Below, piece after piece: positions 11,401 to 23,261 of a DNA stretch of 64,000 bases (positions are counted from its first letter, which is position 1; the number at the start of each line of letters is the position of its first letter). The stretch covers positions 851,501 to 915,500 of the forward strand of contig BSQZ01000053.1 in NCBI GenBank assembly GCA_033239005.1. The letters are read 5' to 3'. Origin of the DNA: Lamellibrachia satsuma (Eukaryota; Annelida; Polychaeta; Sabellida; Siboglinidae). Under the pieces are notes generated by a model. The model was not told where the DNA came from. It worked only from the letters and a program-made list of their open reading frames with translations, and did no database searches. Both the position numbers and the translations under genes were made by a program.

Positions 11401-12364
11401 CCGGCTTCAGACATGTGAACGAGCGCAGTAATCGTCTTCCGATATAAGTTGAGTTGGTGTTTTCACCAACAATGTAATGAGCACCGGCACGTCAATCCAT
11501 TCAAGAATGCTTTCTAGTAATCCATTATAGTTCGCTTACCTTCTGTTCCGTTAGATTTGTGGTCGTCCAGCGGACTCGCTTAACATAATCACTTCGGGCG
11601 AGAGAGATTTGGTTCTGTTAAGCGGATGATTCTCTTCAAACGAACATCCGAAAATATTGACTCAGCATTATATGGAAATGAATGTACGTCAAACGAGTGA
11701 ATTTTATTTCGTCCCTACTGATTTACTGCTGAGTAGCTACGAATTTCCGTAAATTGGTATTCTAGAACGACACATTTTAGATAAACTAAAGTAGTTAAAT
11801 CTCGCGAGGGCTCGTCCGAGTTGGCGTATAGCAGCAATCAAAGTTAATCCTCATATTGCTGCGTCGTTTCGCCCACTTATAAACATTCACGGAGTTAACC
11901 ATTCTTTCTGTGCATCATCCTGTGGATTATGACTCAATGTTTATATATGCGTCATGGATTAGCAAGGATTATAAGGTGACAGCGTAGGATTAATAAACCG
12001 TTTACTTGACGTATGACTTCGGTGGCAGGGGCGACGCGCGCTCACGTGTGTCTAGTGCTAAACATTTACTGGCCTCTCTGTATTCATATGAATGTATTCA
12101 TATGAATGCACGTGTAGTGGCATAGGCCTACAGGATCGTTGTCGGACACTTGAGGTGTGTACGCAGGTGCGATCAGTTAAACACTGCTGCAGTTTGGTTT
12201 AAATGTCACAGGCTGCAGATCGAGCAACAACGATGACTGGTTGAACGTACGTATACACGTGTTTGTCGTGGGTTGATGGTGCGTATTGCGCGTAGTTATT
12301 GCACGTTTACTGCAAGAACAGCATTTCATTATTAAATAATAAAACATTTCCATGTCTTTTTCAG
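11401..12364. other. Non-coding sequence upstream of the 12.5-kb ORF
   Basis: No recognisable gene. A short perfect repeat tattcatatgaatg occurs twice at about 12079-12106. A pyrimidine-rich tract ending in AG at 12363-12364 is a plausible 3' splice site. Confidence 0.4.
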
Positions 12365-12430
12365 ACTAACATGAACAGTTCGCGACATATCTTGACCAGA
12401 CAGTGGGTCTTTGCATTAGTTTAGGCTCTG
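12365..12430 (+). other. Possible non-coding exon between splice signals
   Basis: Bounded by ttttcag at left and ctg/GTGAGT at 12431. It holds a short ATG frame that ends in TAG. Alternatively the sequence continues directly into the 12.5-kb ORF as one exon. Confidence 0.25.
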
Positions 12431-12512
12431 GTGAGTACGTTATAGGGAACTGCTAAAAAGGGCAAGTCCAAGAAACAACACCTTACTCTTCTGGGATATA
12501 ACACGCTAAACG

Positions 12513-13233
12513 ATGACGACATTGGTTCAAGGACCAAGCGAGGAGCGTTCTCTGGATGACATCATTCAACAATGCCAAAACATCATCACAGAAATACGCG
12601 GAGAGCGCCCCAAGCGACCGTTCACTGAAGCTGTGGAGGCGTCCATACTTCTAGCAGAACGAAGCCACGGGAAACAGACACTCCCTATCGCGCAAGAACG
12701 TTCCGTATGGCGGACATACCATCACTTGCAAGATGGGACGTCTCCGCGGGAACCTGCCGCCGCGAACACTGCATGGCCGGAAATGACGCGCCAAAAAGCA
12801 ACTGGTAATGCCGTCGAGAACGATTCAGAAAACGTGTGCCGCAAATTACCCAAGATCAATGCAGGGGCAAGTCGTACACAGTCAACGGGTAACGATAAAA
12901 TTGCTTCCAGTACAAAGGAAACACAATCCTGTGAGAAATATAAAGCGGGAATTAAATGCAGTACACGAACGGACAGTCATCGAAATGTATCGCCTGTCGT
13001 ACGTTGTCTTAGCGAAAACGTTTCGCCCTGTTCGTCTATTCGACGTAAAGTGCACTATTCCGAAAAGTGCCGCCAAGCAGAGAAATCCTTCTTTGTGAAA
13101 GTGACCTCTCAGTTCTGCGCTATCAACAAAGATATTGTGCACACGGTGCGGGACTTACCCAAGCGCCGTCACACACCGGAACCGGAAGTGAAAGAGACAA
13201 CACGAGCACAGTTGCTACCGGAAGAGCGTTGCG
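12513..13233 (+). CDS. Hypothetical protein, possible 5' coding exon
   Basis: An open frame of about 240 codons begins at ATG 12513 and runs into a consensus splice donor (gcg/GTGAGT at 13234). It is preceded by a plausible acceptor (ctttttcag, ending 12364). The sequence has mixed composition, higher GC than its surroundings and no simple repeats, unlike most long open frames here. The start MTTLVQGPSEERSLDDII is followed by an amphipathic helix-like stretch (QQCQNIITEI) and KRP. The rest is hydrophilic, Ser/Thr/Arg/Lys-rich and probably disordered, with a basic PKRRH near the end that could be a nuclear signal. There is no signal peptide or membrane segment. I recognise no domain. It may be the first coding exon of a gene continuing downstream, but no second exon was identified, so it could also be chance. 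Confidence 0.45.
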
Positions 13234-13716
13234 GTGAGTAGAACACTTGGTGTCTCGAGTGTCGAATTTATTTGCAGCGGTGTATAATGGACATTACTGG
13301 AATACGAGGATATGCGTAACGACTTGTTGTCCGACAACTTGCATCCCTGTTAGTTCCTACGCATAGTTAGATGAACATGTCAATATAAAACAGTATGAGA
13401 GGTACACTAAATGGGCCACTGTGTTGTTGGACACTTTGGAAGCGTCTTCTTCTGACATCACCATACTAGTTTGGAACCGCTAGATGTGACCATATTACCT
13501 ACACGTTCCATCAACACAATGGTTGTGTTGATGAAACGTCGACGCCGATGATGATGATAATGATAATGATAATAACAATAAGTAGAGCAAAAAAACAATA
13601 ATGATACCAGCGACAATTTAACAAGAATTAACAAGATTGCCATCTCAAACAACAAGTTCCAGAAGGCAAGTGGACAAAGAGGCCATTGGTTTATCGAGAG
13701 TCCAACATTTTCTCAT

Positions 13717-14624
13717 CTATGTGTAGCCCGCCCTTATCAGATATCTGTCAATTCTATTTTTAAACATATTCACACTACTAGCATTAACACAACCATTTGG
13801 CAGTTTGTTCCATTCATTTATCACCCTCTGTGAGAAAGAGTACTTTCTCATGTCCAACCTACACTGCTCCTTAACTAATGCTGCTTTGTGTCCTCTGGTT
13901 CTACAGCTTTCTTTACGTTTGAAGAACATATTCCTATCAACATCCCCATAACCGTTCACTATTTTAAACACTTCTATTTGGTCTCATCTTAGTCTCCTGG
14001 TCTCTAGTGTTGTCAAACCACATTGTAATAAGCGGCTTTCGTAACTAAGTTCTCTTAATTCTGGAATCATTTTAGTTGCTCTTTGTTGCATTCTTTCTAG
14101 TTTGTCTATGTCCTTTTACGATACGGTCTCCATGCTTGAATACAATATTCCAAGTGTGGTCTAATTATTGCTTTGTACAAGGATACAATTAGCTGTTTCT
14201 CCTTATGCGTGACAGTTCTCCTAATTAGCCCTAGAATTTGATTTCCTTTCGAAGAAGCAATCCGACATTGCTCTGAAACTTTCATGTCGGCACTAAATGT
14301 TACTCCTAATTCCTTTTCTTGTGTGGTTCTACCTAGTACAGCATCACCCATTTTATATTCTATTTACACTTCCCAAAATTGAATAACATTTGCCATTTTT
14401 CTGACCATTTAACTAATTTATCTAGATCATCCAGTAAACTTTGTTTATCTGTAACATTAGTAACCTTTCTCAATAATTTTATGTCACCTGTAAATTTCAG
14501 TACTTTGCTAGATGTGTCATCTTCTATATCATTTTATATATATTATTAAAAATAATATAGGGCCTAATACTGATCCCTGTGGTGCCCCACTCAGAACAGA
14601 TTTCCAGTTTGAAATCTCACCATC
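13717..14624 (-). pseudogene. LINE reverse transcriptase, catalytic and C-terminal part
   Basis: Reads SGAPQGSVLGPILFLI, then VLKFTGDIKLL at the active-site position (14483-14494), where the catalytic FADD has become FTGD. It continues with VSLYKAIIRPHLEYCIQAW and the C-terminal RVINEWNKLPNGCVNASS and FKNRIDRYL. Loss of the aspartate pair's first member indicates a dead enzyme. Several stops are also present. Confidence 0.88.
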
Positions 14625-14792
14625 TGCTAAGCCAGGGTTCGGCAACCTTTTTGAACGGAGGGCCAAATTAGTTACTTGGAATAGGTCAGCGGGCCACACA
14701 TACACGCACGCCCATGGAAGCACGCACGCACGCCATGGAAGCACGCACGCACGCGCACACATAAGGATATTATCTTTCTTGTAACACGTACA

Positions 14793-14858
<66 letters not shown>
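14793..14858 (+). repeat. (AT)n microsatellite inside the hAT element
   Basis: About 33 AT dinucleotides ending in gcatgcaac. Confidence 0.98.
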
Positions 14859-14861
<3 letters not shown>

Positions 14862-15109
14862 TGCAACATACATACGTTGCTGTTGTAAATAGGTCTGATT
14901 TTGAACAACAGTTCGATGGTCACTATGCTATTCAAAAACACACATTATTCATGTTACGTGTTCTTGGCATGCCGCTGATGCTATGTTGACCCGTGTGACA
15001 CTGACGCCTGATGCTAGAGATGTTGATTCTAGAGTTGCTGCGCCACCAAGTGTCCCACATCTGGCTGCAGACTTGACACTGTGAGCCTCAGCACGTCATC
15101 CAAATGTCC

Positions 15110-15560
15110 ATCTGTTAGATGCGTTCATGGCTTGCATTACACGAAGTTCATCTTTATTTTTCACTCCTGTTGCGAGCTTGATACTTGTCAATCGGTCAGC
15201 AAACTCCCGTCTCAGCAGCTCAATTACTGCTACGAAGGCCTACATGTCCGGAGTGGTTAGTTTGTTTTCTATGAGTGTCGGGAAGTAATTTGCATCCCGC
15301 AGTTGTGTTTCCCACAATCGAAACCTGTTCTCGAAAGCGGAGACAAACTGGCACAGTTCACTGATTAGTTGTTCTCTTCCCTGGAGTTGGGCGTTCAGCA
15401 AAGTGAGGTGCTTCGTGACGCAGACTAAAATGCAAAATCACAGATCCATAAGGGGTCAGTGAATGCCGGTACTTCTCCACCCTTCTTCTCCATGAATACG
15501 CTAATCTCATGTCTCAGCTCGTACACGTGGCACAGCATGGCAACCCAACCTAGTCAGGCC
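15110..15560 (-). pseudogene. hAT transposase C-terminal fragment, GTF2IRD2/ZBED5-like
   Basis: The minus strand reads CHVYELRHEISVFMEKKG, then a stop and frameshift, then LTLLNAQLQGREQLISEL, CQFVSAFENRFRLWETQL and YFPTLIENK. After another stop comes AFVAVIELLRREFADR. This order (YELR.EI..F...K; L..LN..LQG..QLI; ..AF......LWE.QL; FP.L) matches the domesticated-type hAT transposases related to GTF2IRD2 and ZBED5. The N-terminal zinc finger and catalytic residues were not found. Confidence 0.82.
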
Positions 15561-15972
15561 ACTTCGGTTTAGTGCAGGAATCGTTAATATTGCACATTCA
15601 TGTGGGACGGAAAGTGCTGGAACTGCCAGTGATTTAACGAGTGTTGGCGAGTGTTATTCAAAACAACACAACACACAATTAACAAAACAACACAACACAC
15701 AATTAATTAAAGTTTTAAGGAAGTGAGAAATGTTTGATATGTTCATCGCGTGGAAATGGTATTACCGAGTTGCATTATGTGATATGTCTCGCCTAGACGT
15801 CTCGTCTAGAATTTAGTCTAGATAAGGCGTACTATTTTTTATTCTATATATCAATATTGCGGGCGCGGCCCGCGTCATGCATAATCTCGCTATCAGTCCG
15901 CGGGCCGCATGAAATAGCTCTGCGGGCCGCAGTTGGCCCGCGGGCCGCAGGTTGCCGACCCCTGTGCTAAGC

Positions 15973-16542
15973 TTTCTGAAAATCTAAGTAGACAACATCC
16001 ACTGGTGACCCGTCATCTACCCACTTTGTAATTTCGTCCAAAACATAAGATATTGATTAGACATGACCTTGCTTTTAGGAACCCATGTTGAAATGTATTT
16101 ATTAATTTATGTTTTACAAGGAATTCCACCATGTGGTCTCTAATTAATGTTTCGAGTAATTTACATACAACTGATGTTAAACTCACTGGTCTGTAATTTT
16201 CTGGCTTATTCCTCGATCCTTTCTTAAATAGCGGCGTAATTTTGCTTTTTTCCATTCTGAAGGAACTATTCCTTCTTCTAGTGACAAGTTAAACAATTTT
16301 GCAAGTGGTGTACTAATTTGCTTAACAATTTCCTTAAGCAGTTTTTGTGGTATCCCATCAACTCCCGGTGATTTATTATCTTTCATCTTCTTAACTTTCT
16401 TTGCTATCATTTCAGGAGTTACAAATAACTGCCCTAAATGTTCTGATTTACTGCCCTCAAATTTAGTAAATGGAACTGGAAGTGAGCTGATATCTTCTGT
16501 AGTAAAAACTGAGCTGAAATACTCATTCAGGACCTCTGCCAT
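15973..16542 (-). pseudogene. LINE reverse transcriptase, finger/palm part
   Basis: Reads DNKSPGVDGIPQKLLKE, then SLEEGIVPSEWKKAK, ITPLFKKGSRNKPENYRP and VSLTSVVCKLLETLI. These are the standard N-terminal RT blocks of CR1/Jockey-type LINEs. A frameshift lies between the two main frames at about 16200-16240. The block stops at the hAT insertion site (15973) and resumes at 14624. Confidence 0.9.
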
Positions 16543-17076
16543 TTGAAACCCGTCTGCAATTATGTTTCCACTGTTGATTTCCAGTGGTCTGACCTTATCT
16601 CGAACTTTCTGTTTACTCCTTACATAAGCATAGAAACTGTTGCTGTATTTTTTTTATATTACCTGCCAATTTTTTTCAAAGGTTATTTTAGATTTTCTAA
16701 TTTCAGCTGTAGCTAGGTTAAGTGCCTCTTTGTAATTTGCATAGTCTTCATCCTTTCTGGTACGCCTACAAACCCTCCATATAGTTTGCTTAAACACTAT
16801 TTTTATAATAGCTTCTTTTGACAAGTGTTTCTTTCTAGACCGTTTTCCTTGGTTTTTCAAGGGGACAAATTTATTGATTATACTCTCAATTTCATATTTT
16901 AGAATATTCCAACATTCAATTGCGGTCTTATTCAACAGCATGTTATTCCAATCTAGCTTTGCTAAGTATTTTCTCACATCTTTATAGTTACCTTTGTGGA
17001 AGTTTCTCCTATACGTTTTTTATTTGTACTTTCTGATTTTACATTGATGTCAAAATGTATTTCATTGTAGTCACTG

Positions 17077-17600
17077 TTACATTTTTACATTGTCCACTAA
17101 TTCTTTTTGTGATGACAAAACTATATCTAATACAGTATCTCCTCTGGTTGGTTCTAGCACGTGCTGAGTAAGGAAGCTCTCCTGAATTAAAAATAGAAAT
17201 CGTTGGTCCTCACCCCCTGTACTCTCTAGAGATTTCCATTGTATGTGTCTATGGTTAAAATCTCCCATTATGATACATTCCCCTTTACTAACTTCCTTTA
17301 TAGCATTTTGTGTTTTTGTGTTATCCTCCACGTTTATGTTTGGACTTCGGAAAATTATTCCAATAGTTAATTTTGAATTTCATGAAGCTATTTTGCACCA
17401 AACAGCTTCATCGCAATCTGCTTCGCTTCCTATTGGATCTCTCCTAAACATTACGTCAATCCTAATTCAGCATCTGTTATGTCTGTGTTGGCCCATGATT
17501 CGATAATATCAATTATGTGAGGGTCGATGTCTTCTACCATAATGTTTAATTCGTATTTCTTATTTACTATACTCCTTGCATCTAAACACACGCATCTATA
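17077..17600 (-). pseudogene. LINE endonuclease (APE/EEP-type) domain, broken
   Basis: The minus strand reads ARSIVNKKYELNIMVEDI, then PHIIDIIESW, corresponding to the N(A)RS..NK and ITE(T/S)W motifs of APE-type endonucleases. Further on are GIIFRSPN and GECIIMGDFNHRHIQW, matching the Y.P and GDFN motifs. Stops and frameshifts separate the blocks (for example near 17460 and 17390), so the ORF is inactive. It would nick target DNA for target-primed reverse transcription. Confidence 0.85.
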
Positions 17601-17859
17601 ACCTGCTTCAGACATGTTTTTGGTGTTATTGGTTTGTCTGTACTAGTGGCCTCTTTTCCTGCTTGAGGCATCTCTAAATACCCCCTGCGCTTCTAGTTTA
17701 AACAATAACAACAACGTTGGCCACAAAAGCTGTTACAACAACAGCCACAACAACGAAGACGATGATTATATAGTGATAGTAACAGCAACAACATCTTAAT
17801 ATTTTCATAGACGGTCGATGAAAACATTGGCAGCAGGAGGGATATCAATAAACAATAAC

Positions 17860-17925
17860 AACAACGACAACAACAGCAGCAGCAGCAGCAACAACAACAA
17901 CAACAACAACAAAAACAACAACAAT
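17860..17925 (+). repeat. (AAC)n/(AGC)n trinucleotide repeat
   Basis: Imperfect aac units with an agcagcagc core, bordering the MITE at 17932. Confidence 0.95.
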
Positions 17926-17931
17926 GCAGAA

Positions 17932-18079
17932 CAGTGGCGTATCTAAGATTTCGGAACTTAGTCACCCATTAGTTTACCATGTTACCGTGTATTGGCGCAA
18001 CAGGTTACAACCGAAGAAAATCATAAATATAAGCCAAAGGGGGCACGGTCCAGTACCCTCCCCACTAAGTACGCCACTG
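17932..18079 (+). mobile_element. MITE with CAGTGGCGTA ends, copy d
   Basis: A compact 148-bp copy with ends cagtggcgtatctaag and taagtacgccactg. Flanking octamers atgcagaa (17924-17931) and atggagaa (18080-18087) match at 7 of 8. It includes tagtcacccattagtttacc and aagccaaagggggca, the conserved core of the family. This is the best-preserved reference copy. Confidence 0.85.
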
Positions 18080-18441
18080 ATGGAGAAACACGTGACATTT
18101 TGGTGTTTACGTTCGACCAGCATCAGTGTAGCTCAGCTACGTTAAACCGTCGCAGGTCAACAGGTTTAGCTCCACGGCTTCACCCACACATACCACTCGG
18201 CGACGGGACAACAAGAGCCTATTCACGCCGTTGTCTGATCGCACAGTTGCCCCATTCACGTAGCTCGCCCGTATACGAGCACAAGATTGCTCCGCTTCAA
18301 TTAAGACTTGTGGGCGTATAATAAATTAGTACGGTCACGTCGCAATATCTACGCCCTAAACTGTCCGTGGTGACTTTTAACCCTTAGTTACAAGGAAGGC
18401 TTACATTTGTAGAACTGATTCTGAATACACTTGTTTCCTGT

Positions 18442-18640
18442 GTAGGGGAGACCGGGACTAGTTGTTACAATGTTTAATTAAAGTAACTTTTTGTGCAAAG
18501 TATATTAATATTTTGTTGTTAATTTCGCCTTCTTAACTCCCGATTTTTGGACAGTGTGTTTGCTGGTGGACTTCCAACCATCTACTCTCGATGGTATCTT
18601 CATATGACTGACTGAATATCATCTACACCACCGACAAGTG
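18442..18640 (+). mobile_element. Left-end, internally deleted copy of the GTAGGGG element
   Basis: Begins gtaggggagaccgggactag and ttgttacaatg like the left end at 42771. It then jumps directly to gttaatttcg...ttcttaac and ccgatttttggacagtgtg, which lie far to the right in the 42.8-kb copy. The right terminus is lost. Confidence 0.7.
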
Positions 18641-20480
18641 TATATCCATAGAACTGCCTTTTTCGCACATATCCGGTCTGTCCCGTCTGGGCACACACGT
18701 CTGTTTTCAGCATAGACCTTTAGGTCATTCTTTAATTTAAAGGAATTACTAGTTGTGAGCAGTAAAAACAATTATGGTTGTGATTTGCTTGAAGAGGACG
18801 CATTTCTGGTTCAGGTTTGCTAGAAGACGACGCACTTTGTACCGTCAGACCAGCGGTCTCCATTGATGCTCGTTTACACGCAGGCTGTGATAGTATCTAC
18901 TCATGTCTGTTCGCTGACAAAGCTCTGACGACCGAACCTTACTGGGTCTCACGTGACCAATACATTCTCAAAACGGGAGATAAATAACAGCCATATACAG
19001 CCAAACGCCAATATATATTCGCACTTCATCCGAATATGTCGACAGTTTGTATCTGTATACGAAGTATGTTCGTTTCGAGGCGAATTAGTTGGATACAGTA
19101 TCAACAACGCGCGGCTTTGCAGCATGAGTGTGGATTCTATGCCAATAGCTGTGTTTTTAAGATTTACATAGTCTGGCAAATCAGAGCGCACCCATTGCCA
19201 CGTCATGACCCCGTCGAATGTTTTCTTTGATCTGCAAGAAATAAAGAAAGAAGATTCACATGCTTACAAATAATGTCTCATCCACATTGATGTTGGCATT
19301 TAGTGTATAAACCAGATACGTTATTGGTATGCCGATCACAAGCCAAAATGATACTAATGAATAGAACATGACAGTAAAACCAATTGCAATGTGGTCATTT
19401 ACTCAGAAGTTTGGCTAGATACTACAGTCATAATTGTCAACCTATTTGTCATCATCATCGGGTTTTCATATCTTTTCTCAAATACCTCAGCCGTATAAGG
19501 TATGCGTTACGATAAGTCAGATGAAACATATGCGGAAAAATCAATATCTAATTATTATATATTTTAAGACGACTGGAATGAAAGACAACCGTACCTGATA
19601 GTATACAGCCGGGCCACTTTGGTCCTTTTCTATAAGTGGTTAGGTTAGTTTTTTTAAGTTTGAATTGATACGAGTGAAACAGGGTTCAGCCTACTGTTAC
19701 GTTTACCATTGGCGACAATGTTAACGTTTTGCATGATTATAAGAAAACGTGACCATCAAAAATTCTTAAACTTCTTACCTGCCGTTGTCATCATCTCATT
19801 GACATGCTCATCGAGTATAGTCAAACTCTCGTACTTCTAACTCATTTAAAATGCCTGAACGTGCCATATTCGTAAATTTTTACAAATGTCTGCATGAATT
19901 ACTACGCACAGGTGCCTTGTTGCGAAAAAATTGCCAACAATCCTTCCGCCTATTGAAATCATCTAAAAATCCACAGTTACATTGCCAACATGTTCTACCA
20001 GCAAACTTGCCAATGTGCCTGGCTCAAATGCAGTTATGTCAGATTATATTATTTTTTTTAATTACACATATCTAAAATAACTGTGCCCTACATTCGTGTA
20101 ACACACCAGGAAGTCCAACTGAGGCACAATCCCAACAATGGACTTGAAGAGGGACCTGAAGGAAACTAACTGACCATCGCAATCTAGCGAGGTCAAGAGC
20201 AGATGTCGTTGCCGGACATAGATCGATCGCGTTAACTCAACCGTGTCGTAGTCTAAGGAAAACACCCCTAGAAGGTGTGCTGTAGAATGTGAAACCGGTC
20301 AAGAGGGGTTGGATGCCCCGCTGCCACCAACGGCAGCGTTGAATATATTTGAGCCACCCCAACGGGCTGCACATTGCTGATCATTACTGTGTATCTAGTT
20401 ACACTGGAAACTATTCAGGTCGCCCTTGTTGCTCGCCTGGTCGAACATCGCACGCCACGTGACGCCGCCATAACATTTAT
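18641..20480. other. Non-coding, no recognised feature
   Basis: AT-rich unique sequence. Open frames of 60-85 codons overlap on both strands and carry no recognisable motif. Confidence 0.4.
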
Positions 20481-20499
20481 GAAGTGTATAATTATGTGT

Positions 20500-21070
20500 A
20501 GAGAGAGCAGCAGCCGTCGCCATCATTATCATTACTGTATATCATCGCCACCGCCACCACTGCCGCCACCACCACAACAACAACACTAACAACAACAGTG
20601 ACAATAACAACTACCATCACCACCACCACAACAACAACAACCACCACCACTACCACCGCCGCCACCACAACCACCATAACAACAACCACCGCCACCACCA
20701 CCGTCACTATAACAACAACCACCGCCACCATAACAATAACCACCACCACCACCACCGTCACTATAACAACAACCACCGCCACCATAACAATAACCACCTC
20801 CACCACCACCACAACAACCACCGCCACCACCACCGTCACTATAACAACAACCACAGCCACCATAACAATAACCACCGCCACCACCACCGCCACTATAAAA
20901 TAACCACCGCCACCACCACCGCCACTATAACAACCACCACCGCCACCACCGCCACCGCCACCGCCGCCGCCGCCGCAACAACTACCGTCACTACCACCAC
21001 CATAACAACAACCACCGCCACCACCACCGCCGCTATAACAACAACCACCGCCACCGCCACCACAACTGTT
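20500..21070 (+). repeat. (CCA/CCG/CAA)n imperfect trinucleotide tract
   Basis: About 570 bp of accacc, gccacc and aacaac units, with a recurrent longer unit around tcactataacaacaac. The reading frames through it (Thr-rich on +, Gly/Val-rich on -) are repeat by-products. Confidence 0.95.
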
Positions 21071-22515
21071 ACATTGTAAGGGCGTAACGACGGTCGCGCC
21101 GTGCAGCCACCCTGAAACCTGACTCGTGCCTTCAGGCCCAGGTTGACTCTTGTTTATCGCTCGACATTTATAAAAATACGAGCGCGCACGAGTTCCACTA
21201 ATGCGTTCAAGATGCGTCAGGCACACAGAGACCAGACCGTTCAGCCGACGAACGAGGGCGACTTTTGAATCAACGATTTAACGAAGTTACTTCGTACACT
21301 GTGAATAACAGAGGTAGGTTTATACAGTTGTAATTTTAGGTGCTCGGTTTTGTCTGCGCACGTTGTTGTTTGGCTGCGTGAAGTTGCGTGTGTGGTTCTT
21401 GAATAGGCAGGTTAAATGTGTTGGTCATTATCAATGTGGCATAATGGGCACGTGTATTAGTCCAGATATGGAGATGCGGGATTAAGCGATTATATCTGGC
21501 TGATCCCGGGGGGAATAAAGGCGATTGTTAAATAGTATTCGTAAAAGGCAGTACAGTATCTCAGAGATGCTGATACGACGCTGCCTGCTCACCAGATTCC
21601 AGGTAGGAATTCAAGTGACACTAGAACTCGTGTTTGTGTGATAAGAAATCAACTTTCTTCATTTTGTACAGTTCTTGTTTTTTTCGTTCTTAATACATAT
21701 TTGAGGCTAGTGTTCTTGTCCTTCAGGTGGGTGTTGTTGATCTATCGTAACCTGAGGCTGGGCCTTCCTCTCAGTCTCTTTCCCGTCATCTTCATTATAA
21801 GATAAAGGTGCAAAATAGACTACAGTGTACCTATGTATGTAGTTTCCGCGGGTATACTTCAGCTGTATATCGCTTATAGCAGATTGGCAGGGTCCAATCA
21901 GTATGCGTTGGTATTGATGTTACATTTGACGAACTGTTGTAAGTTCCGCTGTTTTGTCAGTAAACCTTTGTGTTAGTTAAAATGAAACATACCGATCAAT
22001 TGATGAGGCGTTTGCCTGCGTTTTCCTAATCATACGGCTCACAGGAGCAAGTAAGTGGTTCCGGTGGTTCCGTGACGAACGACCGTGGGTCGCTGCTAGT
22101 AATCGCAGATAGGCGGAAAGATAGAGAAAAAGAAAGATATCCACTGGGTACCTTCGAACATTTACAAAAATAACATACAGGTTAACGTGACCGGCATATC
22201 GTGACACGTGAGCGAGTGGGCGTTCGATTACTGTATTTCGCTTGTGCGACAGCGTTAATGATGAAACAATTGAGCTGATAGCCGAGGTACTGGCAGTCTG
22301 CTGACATACTGAGGTGTACTGCTCCCAATGGTTCGTGCACGTCCTTACATATGTTAACAATTTAGTTCTCAAAAACCGCGTAAGACCAAAGTTACTCTTC
22401 TCGTGTAGTCTCTAAAATACGCCAGTTGGCCGATTTAAGTGATTTAATTTGCCAAGGAGCAATTGTATTCAGCCAGCAATGTTGGAACGTTCTGAATATC
22501 GGACGTTTGGCAGGG
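21071..22515. other. Non-coding; one uncertain minus-strand frame
   Basis: No recognisable gene. A 131-codon minus frame (21977-22372) has no known motif. A GTAGGT at 21314 after ataacagag could be a splice donor of a 5' exon, but nothing else supports it. Confidence 0.3.
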
Positions 22516-22527
22516 ATCTGTTATAGC

Positions 22528-22597
22528 ATGAAAGACAGACAGACAGACATACAGACAGACAGACAGACAGACATACATACATACATACATACATACA

Positions 22598-22626
<29 letters not shown>
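22528..22626 (+). repeat. (AGAC)n(ATAC)n tetranucleotide repeat
   Basis: agac units followed by about 14 atac units. Confidence 0.98.
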
Positions 22627-22628
<2 letters not shown>

Positions 22629-23216
22629 GTTTTATATGACCCAAATACATATAACTAAAAAGTGAGTATGTACATACACATAAAAGTAGTTATAGTATAA
22701 CTAGTATGTAACACAAACATCAAATGAGGCGCCAGGAGACTCCCATTAAGGCTAAGGACCAGCCGCTCTCACAGGAGCCACCCTATGTACAGTTAAGTGC
22801 AACTTGTAGATTATAGAAATAATAACATAAAAAAACATGGCTGGTTCATTGTCCAAGGCGATGGTATTACATGGTTGCAAAACCAAGTAGACTGTGAGTG
22901 TATGTTTGGTTTTTCAATACATCAGGTGCATTATTTATTGTGTGTGGCCAAGTATATATAAGAATGTGTTTAGCAAATGTTGTACTCTGACTGTGTGTAT
23001 GTTGTATTGCCCACGTGTGTTGAAGTTGTGAATGCTACTGTTTTGATCAAGTGATAAATGTTGAAGGTGCACAGGTAGTTTATTTTGTGTTAAATTATAA
23101 TAATTATAATTTTAGTTATGGTAATTTTAATATATGTTCTATGTTTAAGAATTTTATATAATGGTTCAGTGTGAGCATTATGTTTGCTTACTTATAATTC
23201 CGACGACTTTCTGTTG

Positions 23217-23218
<2 letters not shown>

Positions 23219-23259
<41 letters not shown>

Positions 23260-23261
23260 TC
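23219..23261 (+). repeat. (ATT)n microsatellite
   Basis: About 14 att units. Confidence 0.97.

Larger units (their letters stand above)
14633..15964 (-). mobile_element. hAT DNA transposon (degenerate), inserted in the LINE
   Basis: 1332 bp with terminal inverted repeats cagggttcggcaacc and ggttgccgacccctg. It is flanked by a perfect 8-bp duplication tgctaagc (14625-14632 and 15965-15972). The 8-bp duplication, CAGGGGTCGGCAACC-type ends and the transposase remnant together identify hAT. The subterminal regions are rich in gcgggcc words. It contains an (AT)n array (14795-14858) and acgcacgc tracts. Confidence 0.93.
13618..17600 (-). mobile_element. CR1/Jockey-type LINE, nearly full length, interrupted by a hAT element
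   Basis: Read on the minus strand: endonuclease (about 17600-17080), linker (16980-16650), reverse transcriptase fingers and palm (16542-15973), a hAT insertion, the rest of the palm (14624-14350), thumb/C-terminal region (14351-13717), then a 3' UTR with gagagtccaac-type sequence and terminal TTGTTAA repeats. Several frameshifts and stops break the ORF. The RT catalytic box is FTGD, where the intact copy at 27.6 kb has FADD. Close relatives lie at 26.75, 47.55 and 6.3 kb. Confidence 0.9.

Noticed and set aside
20492..21226. 244-codon Gly/Val-rich minus ORF
   Set aside because: Translation of an imperfect trinucleotide tract; low complexity and no non-repeat domain.
21977..22372. 131-codon minus-strand protein
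   Set aside because: No domain, no splice context, composition like surrounding non-coding DNA.
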